DNA of 60,083 nt from Verrucomicrobiota bacterium (GTDB taxonomy: Bacteria > Verrucomicrobiota > Verrucomicrobiia > Limisphaerales > UBA8199): the NCBI GenBank assembly GCA_003176045.1, contig PSRM01000068.1, forward strand, positions 1 to 60,083, in the 5' to 3' direction. The translations under genes were made by a program, and so were the position numbers. Of this stretch, positions 35,316-43,966 are shown one piece after another. Under the pieces are notes generated by a model. It made no database searches and was not told where the DNA came from. It worked only from the letters and a program-made list of their open reading frames with translations. The first letter of the stretch is position 1. Each line of letters starts with the position of its first letter.

Positions 35316-37259
35316 ATGCGACTGATCTCCAAATTGATATCGGTCATCCTCTTCGCCTCGCTGATCGCCACGGCATGGGCGGGTTCCTATGGCGTACCGA
35401 ACCTGCCATCGAGAACCTACACTCAGAGCGGCGACAGGCGGATCTTTGTCCAGAAGCGGAAGCAGGACTGCTCGCTCAGTCAGCCTTATGCCCTGGTTAT
35501 CAAGGGCATTAACTGGGCGCCCGCTTCCGTGGGGACCGATCCTGCGAGCAATCCCCTGGGGTATCGGCAGGAGTTCTTCAATTGGTATAGCAACGATATC
35601 CCGATGATGGCAAAAATGGGCATCAATACGGTCAGACTTTACCACGACATGGGGACCAATTCTCAGGCTCAAGCTGTTTTGGACATGTTCTATCGGTACG
35701 GTATTTGGGTCATCATGCCTGTGGATTCGCCGTATGCCAACAGTGTCGCGAACTCGAACAACGTGGTCGCTGTCGTAAGCGCGCTGAAGTATCACCCCGC
35801 AATTCTCGGTTTTGCCGTGGGAAATGAATGGGACATCAACTATTACTACAACACTTTCACGAATCTCCGGACTTCGGCGGGATTTACGGAGTGGGCTGCG
35901 GAGACGATCAAGTTTATGGACACCAACCACGTGGCGATGAGCTTTTATGGCGATCCGCATATTCCGCTTGGGGACAATCCCACTTACCATTATTTGGATC
36001 CGCAAATTGCTCCCTGGCAGCCCACGGACGGGAGCATCAATTTCACCAGCACCGTGGTGAGCAATTGGGCGCCCAGTGTGGACGTGTGGGCACTTCAACT
36101 CTATCGCGGGTGGACCTTCACGGATGCGCTTTCGCAGTGGGCGCAAATTTCGATGAAGCCCTTGATTGTTGGCGAGTACGGGGCCGATTCCTACAGTCAC
36201 ACGACTGCCGGTGAAAACCAACTCGTACAGGCCACGTTTGACCAAGGGCTTTGGGATCAGAGCGTTTTCGACCTCTCTCCGGAGCGAACCAACGGCATTC
36301 TCTCGGGCCTACTCGGATTCGAATGGAATGACGAATGGTGGAAGAACGGTTCTCCCTCAACCCATAACATTAGCAGCGAAATCAATGGCGGTCAGCCGGA
36401 TGGGTATAACGACGAGGAGTGGTTTGGTTTTGTGGACATCTCCCGTCACCCCAAAACCGTCTATACCAATTTACAGTCGAGGTTCCAACTGAATGGCCAG
36501 CAAGGCATTCCTCTCGCGACCAATCCGGTATTGGCGGCGACCTCAGGGAATTTGGCGATCTTCACCGTGAACGGGAAGACATTTTACGCGCGAGGCGGCG
36601 GGAATGAAGGGGCTCGGGGGTTCAACATCGCCATTTTGGATGCCAGGACAGGTATCCGGATTAAGGAGTTCCAGCACTTTGACACGTGGTACTACCAAGG
36701 GAACGCTGCATACCTCCAGTCCGTCGCAAATTATTTGAATGGCATCGCAGAGGGCTCTGTGGTGATGCTTGCGATTGCAGATAACAGTGGTTTGTTTCCT
36801 CAATGGAATACTCAGAATCAACCGGTTTATGCCGCGCTTGAGGCTATGGGCAGCACGCAAATCCGGACGGCGCCTGCCACTAATTGGGCGATGATCACGC
36901 AAAAAGGCGTTGGAAAACTGGCAGAAACCTCTTCGGCGTCCACCATAACTGCGACATTATCATTGGCCATAGATCCGAATTATGGGCGCCGTCAAATTCC
37001 CCCAACCGCTCAAGCCGCGGTGATCACAGGGATTAGGCAGACCGCCGGTGACGTTACCATGACCTTTCAAAGCCAGGACGGCTTTGTGTATCAAATTGAC
37101 TATCGCAACAACGTTTGGGCTGGGGATTGGCAAGTAGCTCAACGAGGCGTTATTGCGGACGGGGTCAGCACAAGTTGGACCGATGATGGCAGCTTTACCG
37201 GCATTTTGTCAGGACAGCGTTTCTACCGCGTCGCTGTGATAGATGTCGTTAACCGTTAG
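35316..37259 (+). CDS. Clan GH-A glycoside hydrolase with ILEI-like domain
   Basis: Exported enzyme of about 647 aa. A signal peptide ends near 'ATAWAGS'. Residues of about 45-385 form a TIM barrel: 'IKGINWAPAS', 'MAKMGINTVRLYHD', acid/base 'FAVGNEWDIN' and nucleophile 'LIVGEYGAD'. It resembles GH72/GH2/GH5-type beta-glucan or mannan enzymes, but the family is not certain. Residues of about 410-550 look like an ILEI/FAM3-like domain ('GARGFNIAILDARTG', 'FDTW', 'GSVVMLAIADNSG', 'AMGS', 'WAMITQKG'), a carbohydrate-binding fold better known from animals. A C-terminal beta module ends in 'FYRVAV'. ATG 35316 was preferred over 35301 because GGAGG lies 8 bp upstream. Confidence 0.75.
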   Translation: MRLISKLISVILFASLIATAWAGSYGVPNLPSRTYTQSGDRRIFVQKRKQDCSLSQPYALVIKGINWAPASVGTDPASNPLGYRQEFFNWYSNDIPMMAKMGINTVRLYHDMGTNSQAQAVLDMFYRYGIWVIMPVDSPYANSVANSNNVVAVVSALKYHPAILGFAVGNEWDINYYYNTFTNLRTSAGFTEWAAETIKFMDTNHVAMSFYGDPHIPLGDNPTYHYLDPQIAPWQPTDGSINFTSTVVSNWAPSVDVWALQLYRGWTFTDALSQWAQISMKPLIVGEYGADSYSHTTAGENQLVQATFDQGLWDQSVFDLSPERTNGILSGLLGFEWNDEWWKNGSPSTHNISSEINGGQPDGYNDEEWFGFVDISRHPKTVYTNLQSRFQLNGQQGIPLATNPVLAATSGNLAIFTVNGKTFYARGGGNEGARGFNIAILDARTGIRIKEFQHFDTWYYQGNAAYLQSVANYLNGIAEGSVVMLAIADNSGLFPQWNTQNQPVYAALEAMGSTQIRTAPATNWAMITQKGVGKLAETSSASTITATLSLAIDPNYGRRQIPPTAQAAVITGIRQTAGDVTMTFQSQDGFVYQIDYRNNVWAGDWQVAQRGVIADGVSTSWTDDGSFTGILSGQRFYRVAVIDVVNR

Positions 37260-37264
37260 TTTCC

Positions 37265-38083
37265 TTGAAAGAAATACCAGCATACTTCCGCGAGAGCTGG
37301 GACACGTTCAGTTCTCCCGGCTATCCCAAGTTGGTAGAGCGCTATTCCAAGCTGTTCGGGATGGCGTTGGAGTGTTCCAAACCCCCTTTTGTCTTTGCAG
37401 GGAATCTCGACGCCTCGCCCGCTGGCCGGATCCTCACCTTTGCGCTGGCTCCGCACGCTTCGAACGAGCAGGCACACCCAAATATGGAAGCCGAGTTTCA
37501 ATGGCGCCTGCGGTATTTTGACCAAGAGAAGATGCCGCACCGGCTCCATTCTTTTTATGCGAAAATTTTACAAGGAGTCCTCAATTGCAACCTTCCCTTC
37601 GGCCAATCGGAATCCCGCTGGCTCGACGCTTTGGGTTACCTCACGTTCGATTTAGTCCCCTTCTACGCGAAGAAATGGGTTTCACCAACTTGGAGAAAGC
37701 AGGAGGTCACAGCAGTGGTGCAACGCCATTTCTGCGAATGCCTGAAGCTGGTTGCGGACAAACGGGTTAGCCTGGCGCTCTTTAGCGGAAAAGCCTGGGA
37801 GGACTTGCTGCTTGGCTCTCGTGGGCATCCGCAGTTCGGTGACTTCAGGAACCATACCTCGTTCCAATTATGCGAGGTAACAGGGAACAGGCATCATGTT
37901 TCGAGGGTATCCGTTGGAGAACTGCACTTCAGTGGAGAGTCAATCCCGAGCGTCGTAATCGGGGCACTTATTCATCGAGTGTATGGGTTCAGCTATGCGG
38001 ATGCCGTTGCCGTGGGCGAACGAATAAGGACTTTTTCTTCAACTCAGACCAGTGAGCCATACTTTAAGCAAGCCGCATTATGA
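37265..38083 (+). CDS. Hypothetical protein with faint UDG-like pattern
   Basis: 272-aa protein without signal peptide, probably using TTG at 37265 (5 bp after the previous stop); an ATG start further in would remove the conserved-looking start. 'FVFAGNLDASPAGRILTFAL' and 'ALGYLTFDLVPFYAKKW' faintly recall the N-P and active-site strands of uracil-DNA-glycosylase-like folds, and 'LALFSGKAWEDL' may match a later strand. This is weak. Its stop overlaps the next start (ATGA). The context of secreted glycan genes does not explain a DNA-repair-like role. Confidence 0.45.
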   Translation: MKEIPAYFRESWDTFSSPGYPKLVERYSKLFGMALECSKPPFVFAGNLDASPAGRILTFALAPHASNEQAHPNMEAEFQWRLRYFDQEKMPHRLHSFYAKILQGVLNCNLPFGQSESRWLDALGYLTFDLVPFYAKKWVSPTWRKQEVTAVVQRHFCECLKLVADKRVSLALFSGKAWEDLLLGSRGHPQFGDFRNHTSFQLCEVTGNRHHVSRVSVGELHFSGESIPSVVIGALIHRVYGFSYADAVAVGERIRTFSSTQTSEPYFKQAAL

Positions 38084-38988
38084 GAACTCGGATAGCTAAA
38101 ATACCAAATATCCTCGTGATCGGCTTAATCGCATCCTTCATTACCGCGTGCCGCAAAGATTCTGAACCCGAGACAATCCAACCTAGCGAGCAGGCAGCCA
38201 AATCCCAGCCGGCTACCGAACAGGAATACCGGCGGAAGGCCAAGTCTCAACAATATCAAGACTACCGGAATCAAAGCACGAGATATGTAACCAACTTCTT
38301 CGACTGCAGGTTTCACGGCGCGCTGTCCGCGGAGTTGGAAGATCGATATCGCACATCCGGTAAGCAACGCGATTTTGCACAGGCGCTCAACGAGCACAGG
38401 CTTGCGTATTATATGGCACGCGAAGACGCCAAGCATAGCGACACCAAGTGCGATACCGAGGCAATAAGACTGCACGAAATCGAGCTAATGACTCAGCACA
38501 AGGAGGTCGTAGGCGACATCACGCCAGAAAATGCGGTCAAGTATCTGGACAATACAATGAACTTTTTCGACGCAACGATCGCCGTCCTCGGGCCGGTAAT
38601 CATTGTCGAAGCTGATCTGCTTCAAGACCATCGCGGGCCAGACGGCTCCGCCGGGTACGGCTTAGACCAAGATATGGTCGAGGACTTCCGCGACTACATT
38701 AATCGTCTTTTTCTGATCGCGTACGGGAGAGAGGAAATAATTCAACCGGATGGTAACCGCCTGGTACCTGCAGGCTCATCGTATACGGACGCCGAAAACG
38801 GACTCCGCAATTTTGGCATAGCAGTCGATAAGACCGCCCTGCTTATCAACCGGCAAAACGAATCCATCATGCCTGTCCGAGCCGCCGAGACAATGGAGCA
38901 GGCGGAAGTCCTCTACAGCACTGCTCACCTGGTTCCGGGAATCAAGTACATTCTAAGCCATCGCCCACCGAGTTCCACCCCCCGCTGA
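38080..38988 (+). CDS. Lipoprotein of unknown function
   Basis: 302-aa predicted lipoprotein with 'LIASFITAC' lipobox and a Pro/Glu/Gln-rich linker, then a mostly helical domain. No family is recognised. The start overlaps the preceding stop by ATGA, so the two products are probably made in fixed ratio. It is exported although its partner appears cytoplasmic, which is odd. Confidence 0.6.
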   Translation: MRTRIAKIPNILVIGLIASFITACRKDSEPETIQPSEQAAKSQPATEQEYRRKAKSQQYQDYRNQSTRYVTNFFDCRFHGALSAELEDRYRTSGKQRDFAQALNEHRLAYYMAREDAKHSDTKCDTEAIRLHEIELMTQHKEVVGDITPENAVKYLDNTMNFFDATIAVLGPVIIVEADLLQDHRGPDGSAGYGLDQDMVEDFRDYINRLFLIAYGREEIIQPDGNRLVPAGSSYTDAENGLRNFGIAVDKTALLINRQNESIMPVRAAETMEQAEVLYSTAHLVPGIKYILSHRPPSSTPR

Positions 38989-39058
38989 AGACAATCCGCG
39001 AACCTCGAAGAAAAAAGAAAGAATTCTTCTCAGAGATAATCAATCGCGAGGAGTTCCC

Positions 39059-40303
39059 GTGCATAACTCAAACAACAGAGCCCCCCACTTGAACCAGAGC
39101 GATAATGGAAGGGCGTGCTGCGGCCTCTGTCTGTCGGTTCTCTTGGCCCTTACAATAATAGTGATCAGCTGCGACCGTCGCAACGGGTCCGAAACTGGCA
39201 AAGATGCCGTGCCGCAGACACGAGCGACAACCGCCCCAACTCCGCAAGCCATGTCCGAACTTGATGCAGGTCTCATAGAGGCCGCAATAAAAGGGGACGT
39301 AAAGACCGTAGGAGAATTTTTGAAGCGCGGTGCAAACTTGAAGTCTTGTCGAGAGGACGGATGCACTGCGCTCCATGGCGCATCTTGGGATGAATCAAGC
39401 TTCCCCGTTCTCAAGCTGCTCGTTCTCAGCGGTGCTCCTCTTGATGTGAAGGAGCGACTCAATGGCTACACCGCTATGCACTGGGCCACGTTCAAGGGAT
39501 CGGTAGCAATGGTCCAATACCTCGTCGAGGCTGGTGCTACGGTCAATGTCGGCGATAAGAACGGCCTTACCGCGTTTGGTCTGGCTCGGACCATGCAACA
39601 GAGCACGCATGTCGAGAACTACGGCATGATCGCCGCAATCCTGCGGGATCACGGCGGACGTGTAAGCATCCGACCTGGCACACCAGTGGACATTTCGGCG
39701 GAGGTGGTCGGGTCACTTATCCGAGCGTTGGATATAGACGCTTCACCAGAGTCTGGTTCGCTCGCCAGGCAAATCGCGAATGAGGGAACAAACGCGGTCC
39801 CTCCATTGGCAGAGGTGATCGCAAACGACCAGGAGCCAAAGCGCAAGAGAGATCACGCTATTTTCATACTTTCTAAAATCCGACCACTCAACCCCGAAGC
39901 GGTAGCAGCTTTCGAAAAAGCTCTTTCCGATAAATCCCTTGATGATGGCTTGGGCGACGTCCTCGGCCTGATTGCCCAGTGCGAGTTCTGCTCCCAAACA
40001 ATGGTACCAAAACTGATCACGATGCTCGAAGATCCTCGGGAGCAGGTCAGGACAGGGGCCGCTGCCGTCCTTGGCCACCGACAGTGCTCTGGCAGTGTAC
40101 CTATCGAAAAATGGTTGGAGATGGTTGGGGACAAGAGCCAGTTCGTGCGGTTTAACGCTTTGCTGGCTCTAGGAAATATGCCGACGGCAACCCCGGAAGT
40201 TCTGGAAGCATTCCGGCGAATAGCCGATACAAACGGAGAGGAAGAACGTGTTCGAGAACTTGCCCGCATTGCCTTGAAAAAATTCCAACCCGCAGCCAGA
40301 TGA
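39059..40303 (+). CDS. Ankyrin plus HEAT-like repeat protein, exported
   Basis: 414-aa protein starting with GTG (39059) after a strong GAGGAG six bases upstream. The N-terminal hydrophobic segment ends at 'TIIVISCD', a possible lipobox or TM anchor. Residues of about 65-200 form three ankyrin repeats ('GCTALHGASWD', 'GYTAMHWATFKGSVAMVQYL', 'GLTAFGLAR'). Residues of about 215-410 are HEAT-like helical pairs ('REQVRTGAAAVLGHRQCSG', 'SQFVRFNALLALGNM'). Both repeat types bind proteins. It is the last gene of the rightward cluster. Confidence 0.72.
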   Translation: MHNSNNRAPHLNQSDNGRACCGLCLSVLLALTIIVISCDRRNGSETGKDAVPQTRATTAPTPQAMSELDAGLIEAAIKGDVKTVGEFLKRGANLKSCREDGCTALHGASWDESSFPVLKLLVLSGAPLDVKERLNGYTAMHWATFKGSVAMVQYLVEAGATVNVGDKNGLTAFGLARTMQQSTHVENYGMIAAILRDHGGRVSIRPGTPVDISAEVVGSLIRALDIDASPESGSLARQIANEGTNAVPPLAEVIANDQEPKRKRDHAIFILSKIRPLNPEAVAAFEKALSDKSLDDGLGDVLGLIAQCEFCSQTMVPKLITMLEDPREQVRTGAAAVLGHRQCSGSVPIEKWLEMVGDKSQFVRFNALLALGNMPTATPEVLEAFRRIADTNGEEERVRELARIALKKFQPAAR

Positions 40304-40614
40304 AGGAAAAGCCCGACACATCTGCCAACGACGTAAGACATAAGGGGCCATAAGCTTCTTCGACGCCCCAATCAAGTTTCTGCCGCCGACCACTGTCGAT
40401 TAGGCTCCTCATGCCTAATTATCCCCCCAGCGTCGCTCTCCTCTAGACGGATCAGCCCAGCCGGCCCTGAAGAACACCCCTTCGTAGCCTCGCCATTACA
40501 GGCTCAAATCCCTGTCAGCAAAATCTCGTGTTTATGGAAATTACAGGGGCCGGCAAAAGCGTGCAACCTGCGCAGCGCCAAGTGCGGATAAAGAGACAAA
40601 AGCGTTAGTTGGAC
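40304..40614. other. Boundary spacer before defence island
   Basis: About 310 bp without a gene. A T-arm-like hairpin (ACAGG ... CCTGT, 40498-40515) with an 8-nt CTCAAATC loop resembles a decayed tRNA 3' end, but the loop is too long and no other arm is present. The spacer separates the glycan cluster from the excisionase-like gene and may be an element boundary. Confidence 0.35.
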
Positions 40615-40923
40615 ATGAAACAAGATCAAACCGAAGCAGGCGTAGCCTCGATGGGAGGGCCAGAAGGATCGCCGAGGACAAGCGGGCCATTTACGTCGTG
40701 CGCGGGCGCGAGTCCCTTAACAGAAAAACACATTCCGAGTGCCTCAAGGCTCTCGAGGGTAGCGTTTAACGTCAAGGAGACCGCAGCGATGCTTGGAATC
40801 TGCGAAAAGAGTGTGCGGCGACTTGTTGCCCGTGGGCTTCTGCGGCCGTCCCGAGCACTTCGGCATCTCCTCATTCCCAAAAACGAAATCGAGCGGTTTT
40901 TGAAAGAAACGGTATCATCCTGA
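40615..40923 (+). CDS. Excisionase-like HTH DNA-binding protein
   Basis: About 102 aa. A flexible N-terminus is followed by an HTH_17/excisionase-type winged helix: 'FNVKETAAMLGICEKSVRRL' then 'ARGLLRPSRALRHLLIPKNE'. Such proteins act as recombination directionality factors or small transcription regulators. The ATG at 40615 was preferred to the TTG at 40609. No integrase gene is present nearby, so it may be a leftover of a lost element or the regulator of the two genes that follow. Confidence 0.78.
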   Translation: MKQDQTEAGVASMGGPEGSPRTSGPFTSCAGASPLTEKHIPSASRLSRVAFNVKETAAMLGICEKSVRRLVARGLLRPSRALRHLLIPKNEIERFLKETVSS

Positions 40924-40962
40924 GCCCCGGGTTGTCCGATTCGATTGGCAAACGGCAACATT

Positions 40963-42114
40963 ATGAGTGATTCGCAAATGCAAATGAGTACTGACGAGAT
41001 ACCGTGGCCGAGCGTCCATGATCCCAAGGAGCTGGGCGCTATGGGAGATCGGATCGTCCTCGCGATTGAAGAGTTGGAGGAATGCTGGCGGCGTCAGTGC
41101 CTCGAAAGGGCTTTGGGCTGCACGGATAATCGAATGCTTCTGGGTTCGCAGTTGGCTGGGTTGTATGACAGATTGACTGTCCAGCCGAGCGAACAGCTTT
41201 CTCGTTTTCGGAAAGAATGGATTCAAAATACATTGGACGAGTTTCGTTCTGCGTGGGTTGAGCCAACAGCCTCCTTCCGTGCGGTTTGGAGCGATTCAAC
41301 TCATGCGTATCGTGTCGCGAACAATGGGACGGAAATATCTGTCCGCAACGATCAAGCGCGGCAGGCGCGGATCTGGCGAGTAGGAATCGAACCGGACGAT
41401 TTCAGGCAAGCTGTCCATTTGGCGAATTCGGTTCTCCACGCATCTTTGTACCGCCTTGCTGCGGACATTCGCTGCATCGGACGGATGTGCGTCGCATACG
41501 AGTCCGGGTATCTTCCGAACGCTGACCAGATTCATTGGAATGTTCACAGTCGCGGAATCGCCTTCGAAAGATTGATTGCCGATATTCTGAATGAGGAGGA
41601 ATTCTGTGCAACTCGCGCGTCTCTTGGCGAGGATTTGTTTGAGTGGACTGATCTGCGTGTGAAATATCCGGGTCTTCCAAGAAAGTATGGGGCACGGGTG
41701 CAAGTCAAACTGATCGGGGATGAATGCCTTGAGAGCCAACAAACGGCCCACCGCAGAAACCAGGAAATTTACGTCATCCTTACACCAGTCCGCCTTGCTC
41801 AATACATCGAGCAATGTCTTGAGGCAGGGGCGCAAACATGGGGTGGCGATGACATCTGGGCGTGTTTCCCCGGTCAACCGGCAGATACTTCAGAGCTCGC
41901 TCACGCATTGTCGAAAGTATTTGAGAGGGCCATCGAGAGCAACGAATCGCACCCGCTCGGACCAATGCTAAAGGTTCCGAGTCCCGTGCGTCGTCTCGTG
42001 CAAGGTTTCGTTCGTACAGCCGCTTTCAGCGCGGCTGAGCGGATGCGCGCTTTGGTGAATGAACGGCCCGGAGCCATCCCACGTTGGCGGAGTCGGTTTC
42101 CTAAAAGACGATGA
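40963..42114 (+). CDS. Possible PD-(D/E)XK nuclease
   Basis: 383-aa protein without signal peptide. The N-terminal 190 residues are helical. The central part 'RGIAFERLIADILNEEEF' then 'DLFEWTDLRV' then 'YGARVQVKLIGDE' follows the restriction-endonuclease-like order (helix with Glu, D strand, Q-x-K strand); 'QVK' would be the catalytic Lys motif. The rest is helical and basic at the end. The nuclease reading is inferred from motif order only. It starts 39 bp after the HTH gene and precedes the GHKL-protease gene by 99 bp, suggesting a three-gene module. Confidence 0.42.
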   Translation: MSDSQMQMSTDEIPWPSVHDPKELGAMGDRIVLAIEELEECWRRQCLERALGCTDNRMLLGSQLAGLYDRLTVQPSEQLSRFRKEWIQNTLDEFRSAWVEPTASFRAVWSDSTHAYRVANNGTEISVRNDQARQARIWRVGIEPDDFRQAVHLANSVLHASLYRLAADIRCIGRMCVAYESGYLPNADQIHWNVHSRGIAFERLIADILNEEEFCATRASLGEDLFEWTDLRVKYPGLPRKYGARVQVKLIGDECLESQQTAHRRNQEIYVILTPVRLAQYIEQCLEAGAQTWGGDDIWACFPGQPADTSELAHALSKVFERAIESNESHPLGPMLKVPSPVRRLVQGFVRTAAFSAAERMRALVNERPGAIPRWRSRFPKRR

Positions 42115-42155
42115 TCCCGACCTTTGGATTAGGGCACCCAAGTCTGGACGCCAAC

Positions 42156-42185
42156 TTGTTTCGATTCCAGCAGGCATGCTAAAAT
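42156..42185 (+). promoter_or_regulatory. Candidate promoter of the GHKL-protease gene
   Basis: TTGTTT (42156-42161) and TAAAAT (42180-42185) are separated by 18 bp, and TG lies one base before the -10 (extended -10). This would start RNA about 20 bp upstream of the GGAGGTAA ribosome-binding site of the gene at 42214. The nuclease-like gene ends just upstream, so the downstream gene may have its own promoter. Confidence 0.45.
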
Positions 42186-42213
42186 GAACAGGTTTCCATT
42201 CATGCGGAGGTAA

Positions 42214-43716
42214 ATGGATCCACATATTTCTGTTCGTAAGAATATCCCAGCATCCCGCAAAGCCGAACTAAACACTTGGTTTGAAGTTGACCGGGAAGGC
42301 CTCGCCAAAGTTCTTGAACGGAAGGGAAAAGAATTTGCCCTATTCGAGCTAATTCAAAACGCTTGGGATGAATCGGGGGTCACGAAAGTAACCGTCGCTC
42401 TCGAATACCGGGGCCGGAATAAAGCAAGCCTGGTAGTGGAAGATAACGCCCCAGAAGGTTTCCGGGATCTAAGCCATGCCTTCACTTTGTTTGCTGCCTC
42501 CGCAAAGAAAGAAAATCCCGAGCAACGCGGTCGTTTCAATCTGGGGGAGAAACTCGTCCTCGCAATCTGCGACGAAGTGACGATCCGCACAACCAAAGGC
42601 GGCCTGCGTTTTGATTCAAAAGGACGGCACAGCCTGCGCTCGACGCAGCCGATCGGAAGTCGAATCGAATGCGTGCTTCGAATGAGTTCCGAAGATTGCA
42701 AGGCGCTGGAACTGCACATGCAGCGGCTAATCTCACCCGCTGGCATTGATACGATTTTCAACGGCCAAAAGCTCCACCCAAGGCCGGCTTTGGACGAGAT
42801 CAAGGCAACATTGCGGACGGAGATCGCAGACGCGCAGGGCTTTCTGCGACGAGCAGACCGACAAACGACAATCCGAATTCACGAAGTTTTGGGGGACGAA
42901 AAGGCCTCGATTTACGAGATGGGTATCCCCGTGGTCGAAACGAGCGATCGTTGGCACTATGACATTGGCCAAAAGGTGCCTGTCACACTTGACCGGGAAA
43001 ACGTCCACCCTGCTCTTCTTGGCCAGGTTCGCGTAGCGGTGTTTAACAGGATGCACGCACGCCTAAACCAAGAGGACATGAACAGCGAGTGGGTTGAAAT
43101 GGCCGTAGCGTCACCAAACTGCGCCCCTGAAGCAATGGACAGTTACTTGGGGAAGCGGTTCGGAGAGAAACGCGTGAGCTACGATCCGTCGGACCCCGAA
43201 GCAAACAAGCTGGCAGTCAGTCAGGAGTTCAAGGTCGTTTATCCGTCAATGATGTCCGCTGGCGCATGGAAAAATGCGAAGGCAGCGAATGCAATTTCGC
43301 CTGCAGGCAAAGTTACTCCTGGACCAAAAGTCTGGACTGGCCAGGGCGATCCGAATGCCGCAGCCTTTAATGATTGGATTCCAGAATCAAAATGGACAAG
43401 TGGCATGTCGGAAGTCGCGGCATTCGCGCTGAGTATGGCCGACAAGATCCTCAACAGAAAAATTGTTGTAAAGTTCTGCTCAACCCCGCACCACCTCGGT
43501 GCTGCATCTTATGGGCCAAGCGGCGAGTTGGTATTCAACAAATTGAGGCTCGGTTCGGAGTGGTTTGATCACGGAATTAGCGAAGATGTGTTGCAGCTTC
43601 TGATCCACGAGTTCGGGCACGAATACTCACCTGACCATTTGAGTTCTGAATATCACGAAGCGCTGTGTCGGATCGGTGCGAAGCTGTTTGCTGTGGCGAA
43701 GCAGAAAGAACTGTAA
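42214..43716 (+). CDS. GHKL ATPase fused to HExxH metalloprotease-like end
   Basis: 500-aa protein with a strong GGAGGTAA site. The N-terminal 220 residues are a GHKL (Hsp90/MORC/histidine-kinase-type) ATPase: N-box 'ELIQNAWDES' (E45, N49), G1-like 'VVEDNAPEGF' and G2-like 'GRFNLGEKL' followed by 'ICDEVTIRT'. The last 40 residues carry 'LLIHEFGHEYSPDH', an HExxH zinc-protease motif with a third His six residues after the second, which is metzincin spacing but without the usual Gly. A linker region of about 150 residues lies between. I know no characterised enzyme with this pairing. Phage or defence function is suggested by the island context. Confidence 0.68.
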   Translation: MDPHISVRKNIPASRKAELNTWFEVDREGLAKVLERKGKEFALFELIQNAWDESGVTKVTVALEYRGRNKASLVVEDNAPEGFRDLSHAFTLFAASAKKENPEQRGRFNLGEKLVLAICDEVTIRTTKGGLRFDSKGRHSLRSTQPIGSRIECVLRMSSEDCKALELHMQRLISPAGIDTIFNGQKLHPRPALDEIKATLRTEIADAQGFLRRADRQTTIRIHEVLGDEKASIYEMGIPVVETSDRWHYDIGQKVPVTLDRENVHPALLGQVRVAVFNRMHARLNQEDMNSEWVEMAVASPNCAPEAMDSYLGKRFGEKRVSYDPSDPEANKLAVSQEFKVVYPSMMSAGAWKNAKAANAISPAGKVTPGPKVWTGQGDPNAAAFNDWIPESKWTSGMSEVAAFALSMADKILNRKIVVKFCSTPHHLGAASYGPSGELVFNKLRLGSEWFDHGISEDVLQLLIHEFGHEYSPDHLSSEYHEALCRIGAKLFAVAKQKEL

Positions 43717-43779
43717 CTGCTTATTTGCAAGCTGGTTTCACCCTCCTGCTGGAGATGTCGGGGTGGATTTGCGTTTCAG

Positions 43780-43965
43780 TCAGTTCAGCGACTCGCCAGG
43801 CATGGCAGCGCGGTCGAGGGCGTCGCGGGCGGTGGCAACAGCGAAGTCTAGTTTTTCGAGCAGTTCTTCGGGGTCATAGTCCTCCACCGGGGCGCCCGTT
43901 GGCTTGTGGATGGAGGAAATTCTCTCCAGAGCGACGCGCATGATTTCAAGAGCTCGCGGATTCAT
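43780..43965 (-). CDS. Tiny CBASS-linked protein 2
   Basis: About 61 aa, helical and acidic, with 'DPEELLEKLDFAVATARDAL'. The start at 43965 lies one base after the stop of the preceding small gene; a longer start at 43989 is possible. No family is known. It is last in the leftward run beginning with the CD-NTase gene, so it may be an accessory of that CBASS operon or an unrelated follower. Confidence 0.5.
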   Translation of the reverse strand: MNPRALEIMRVALERISSIHKPTGAPVEDYDPEELLEKLDFAVATARDALDRAAMPGESLN

Positions 43966-43966
43966 G

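Noticed and set aside
40485..40525. tRNA 3'-end-like hairpin
   Set aside because: T-loop is 8 nt instead of 7 and no acceptor, D or anticodon arm is visible; could be chance.
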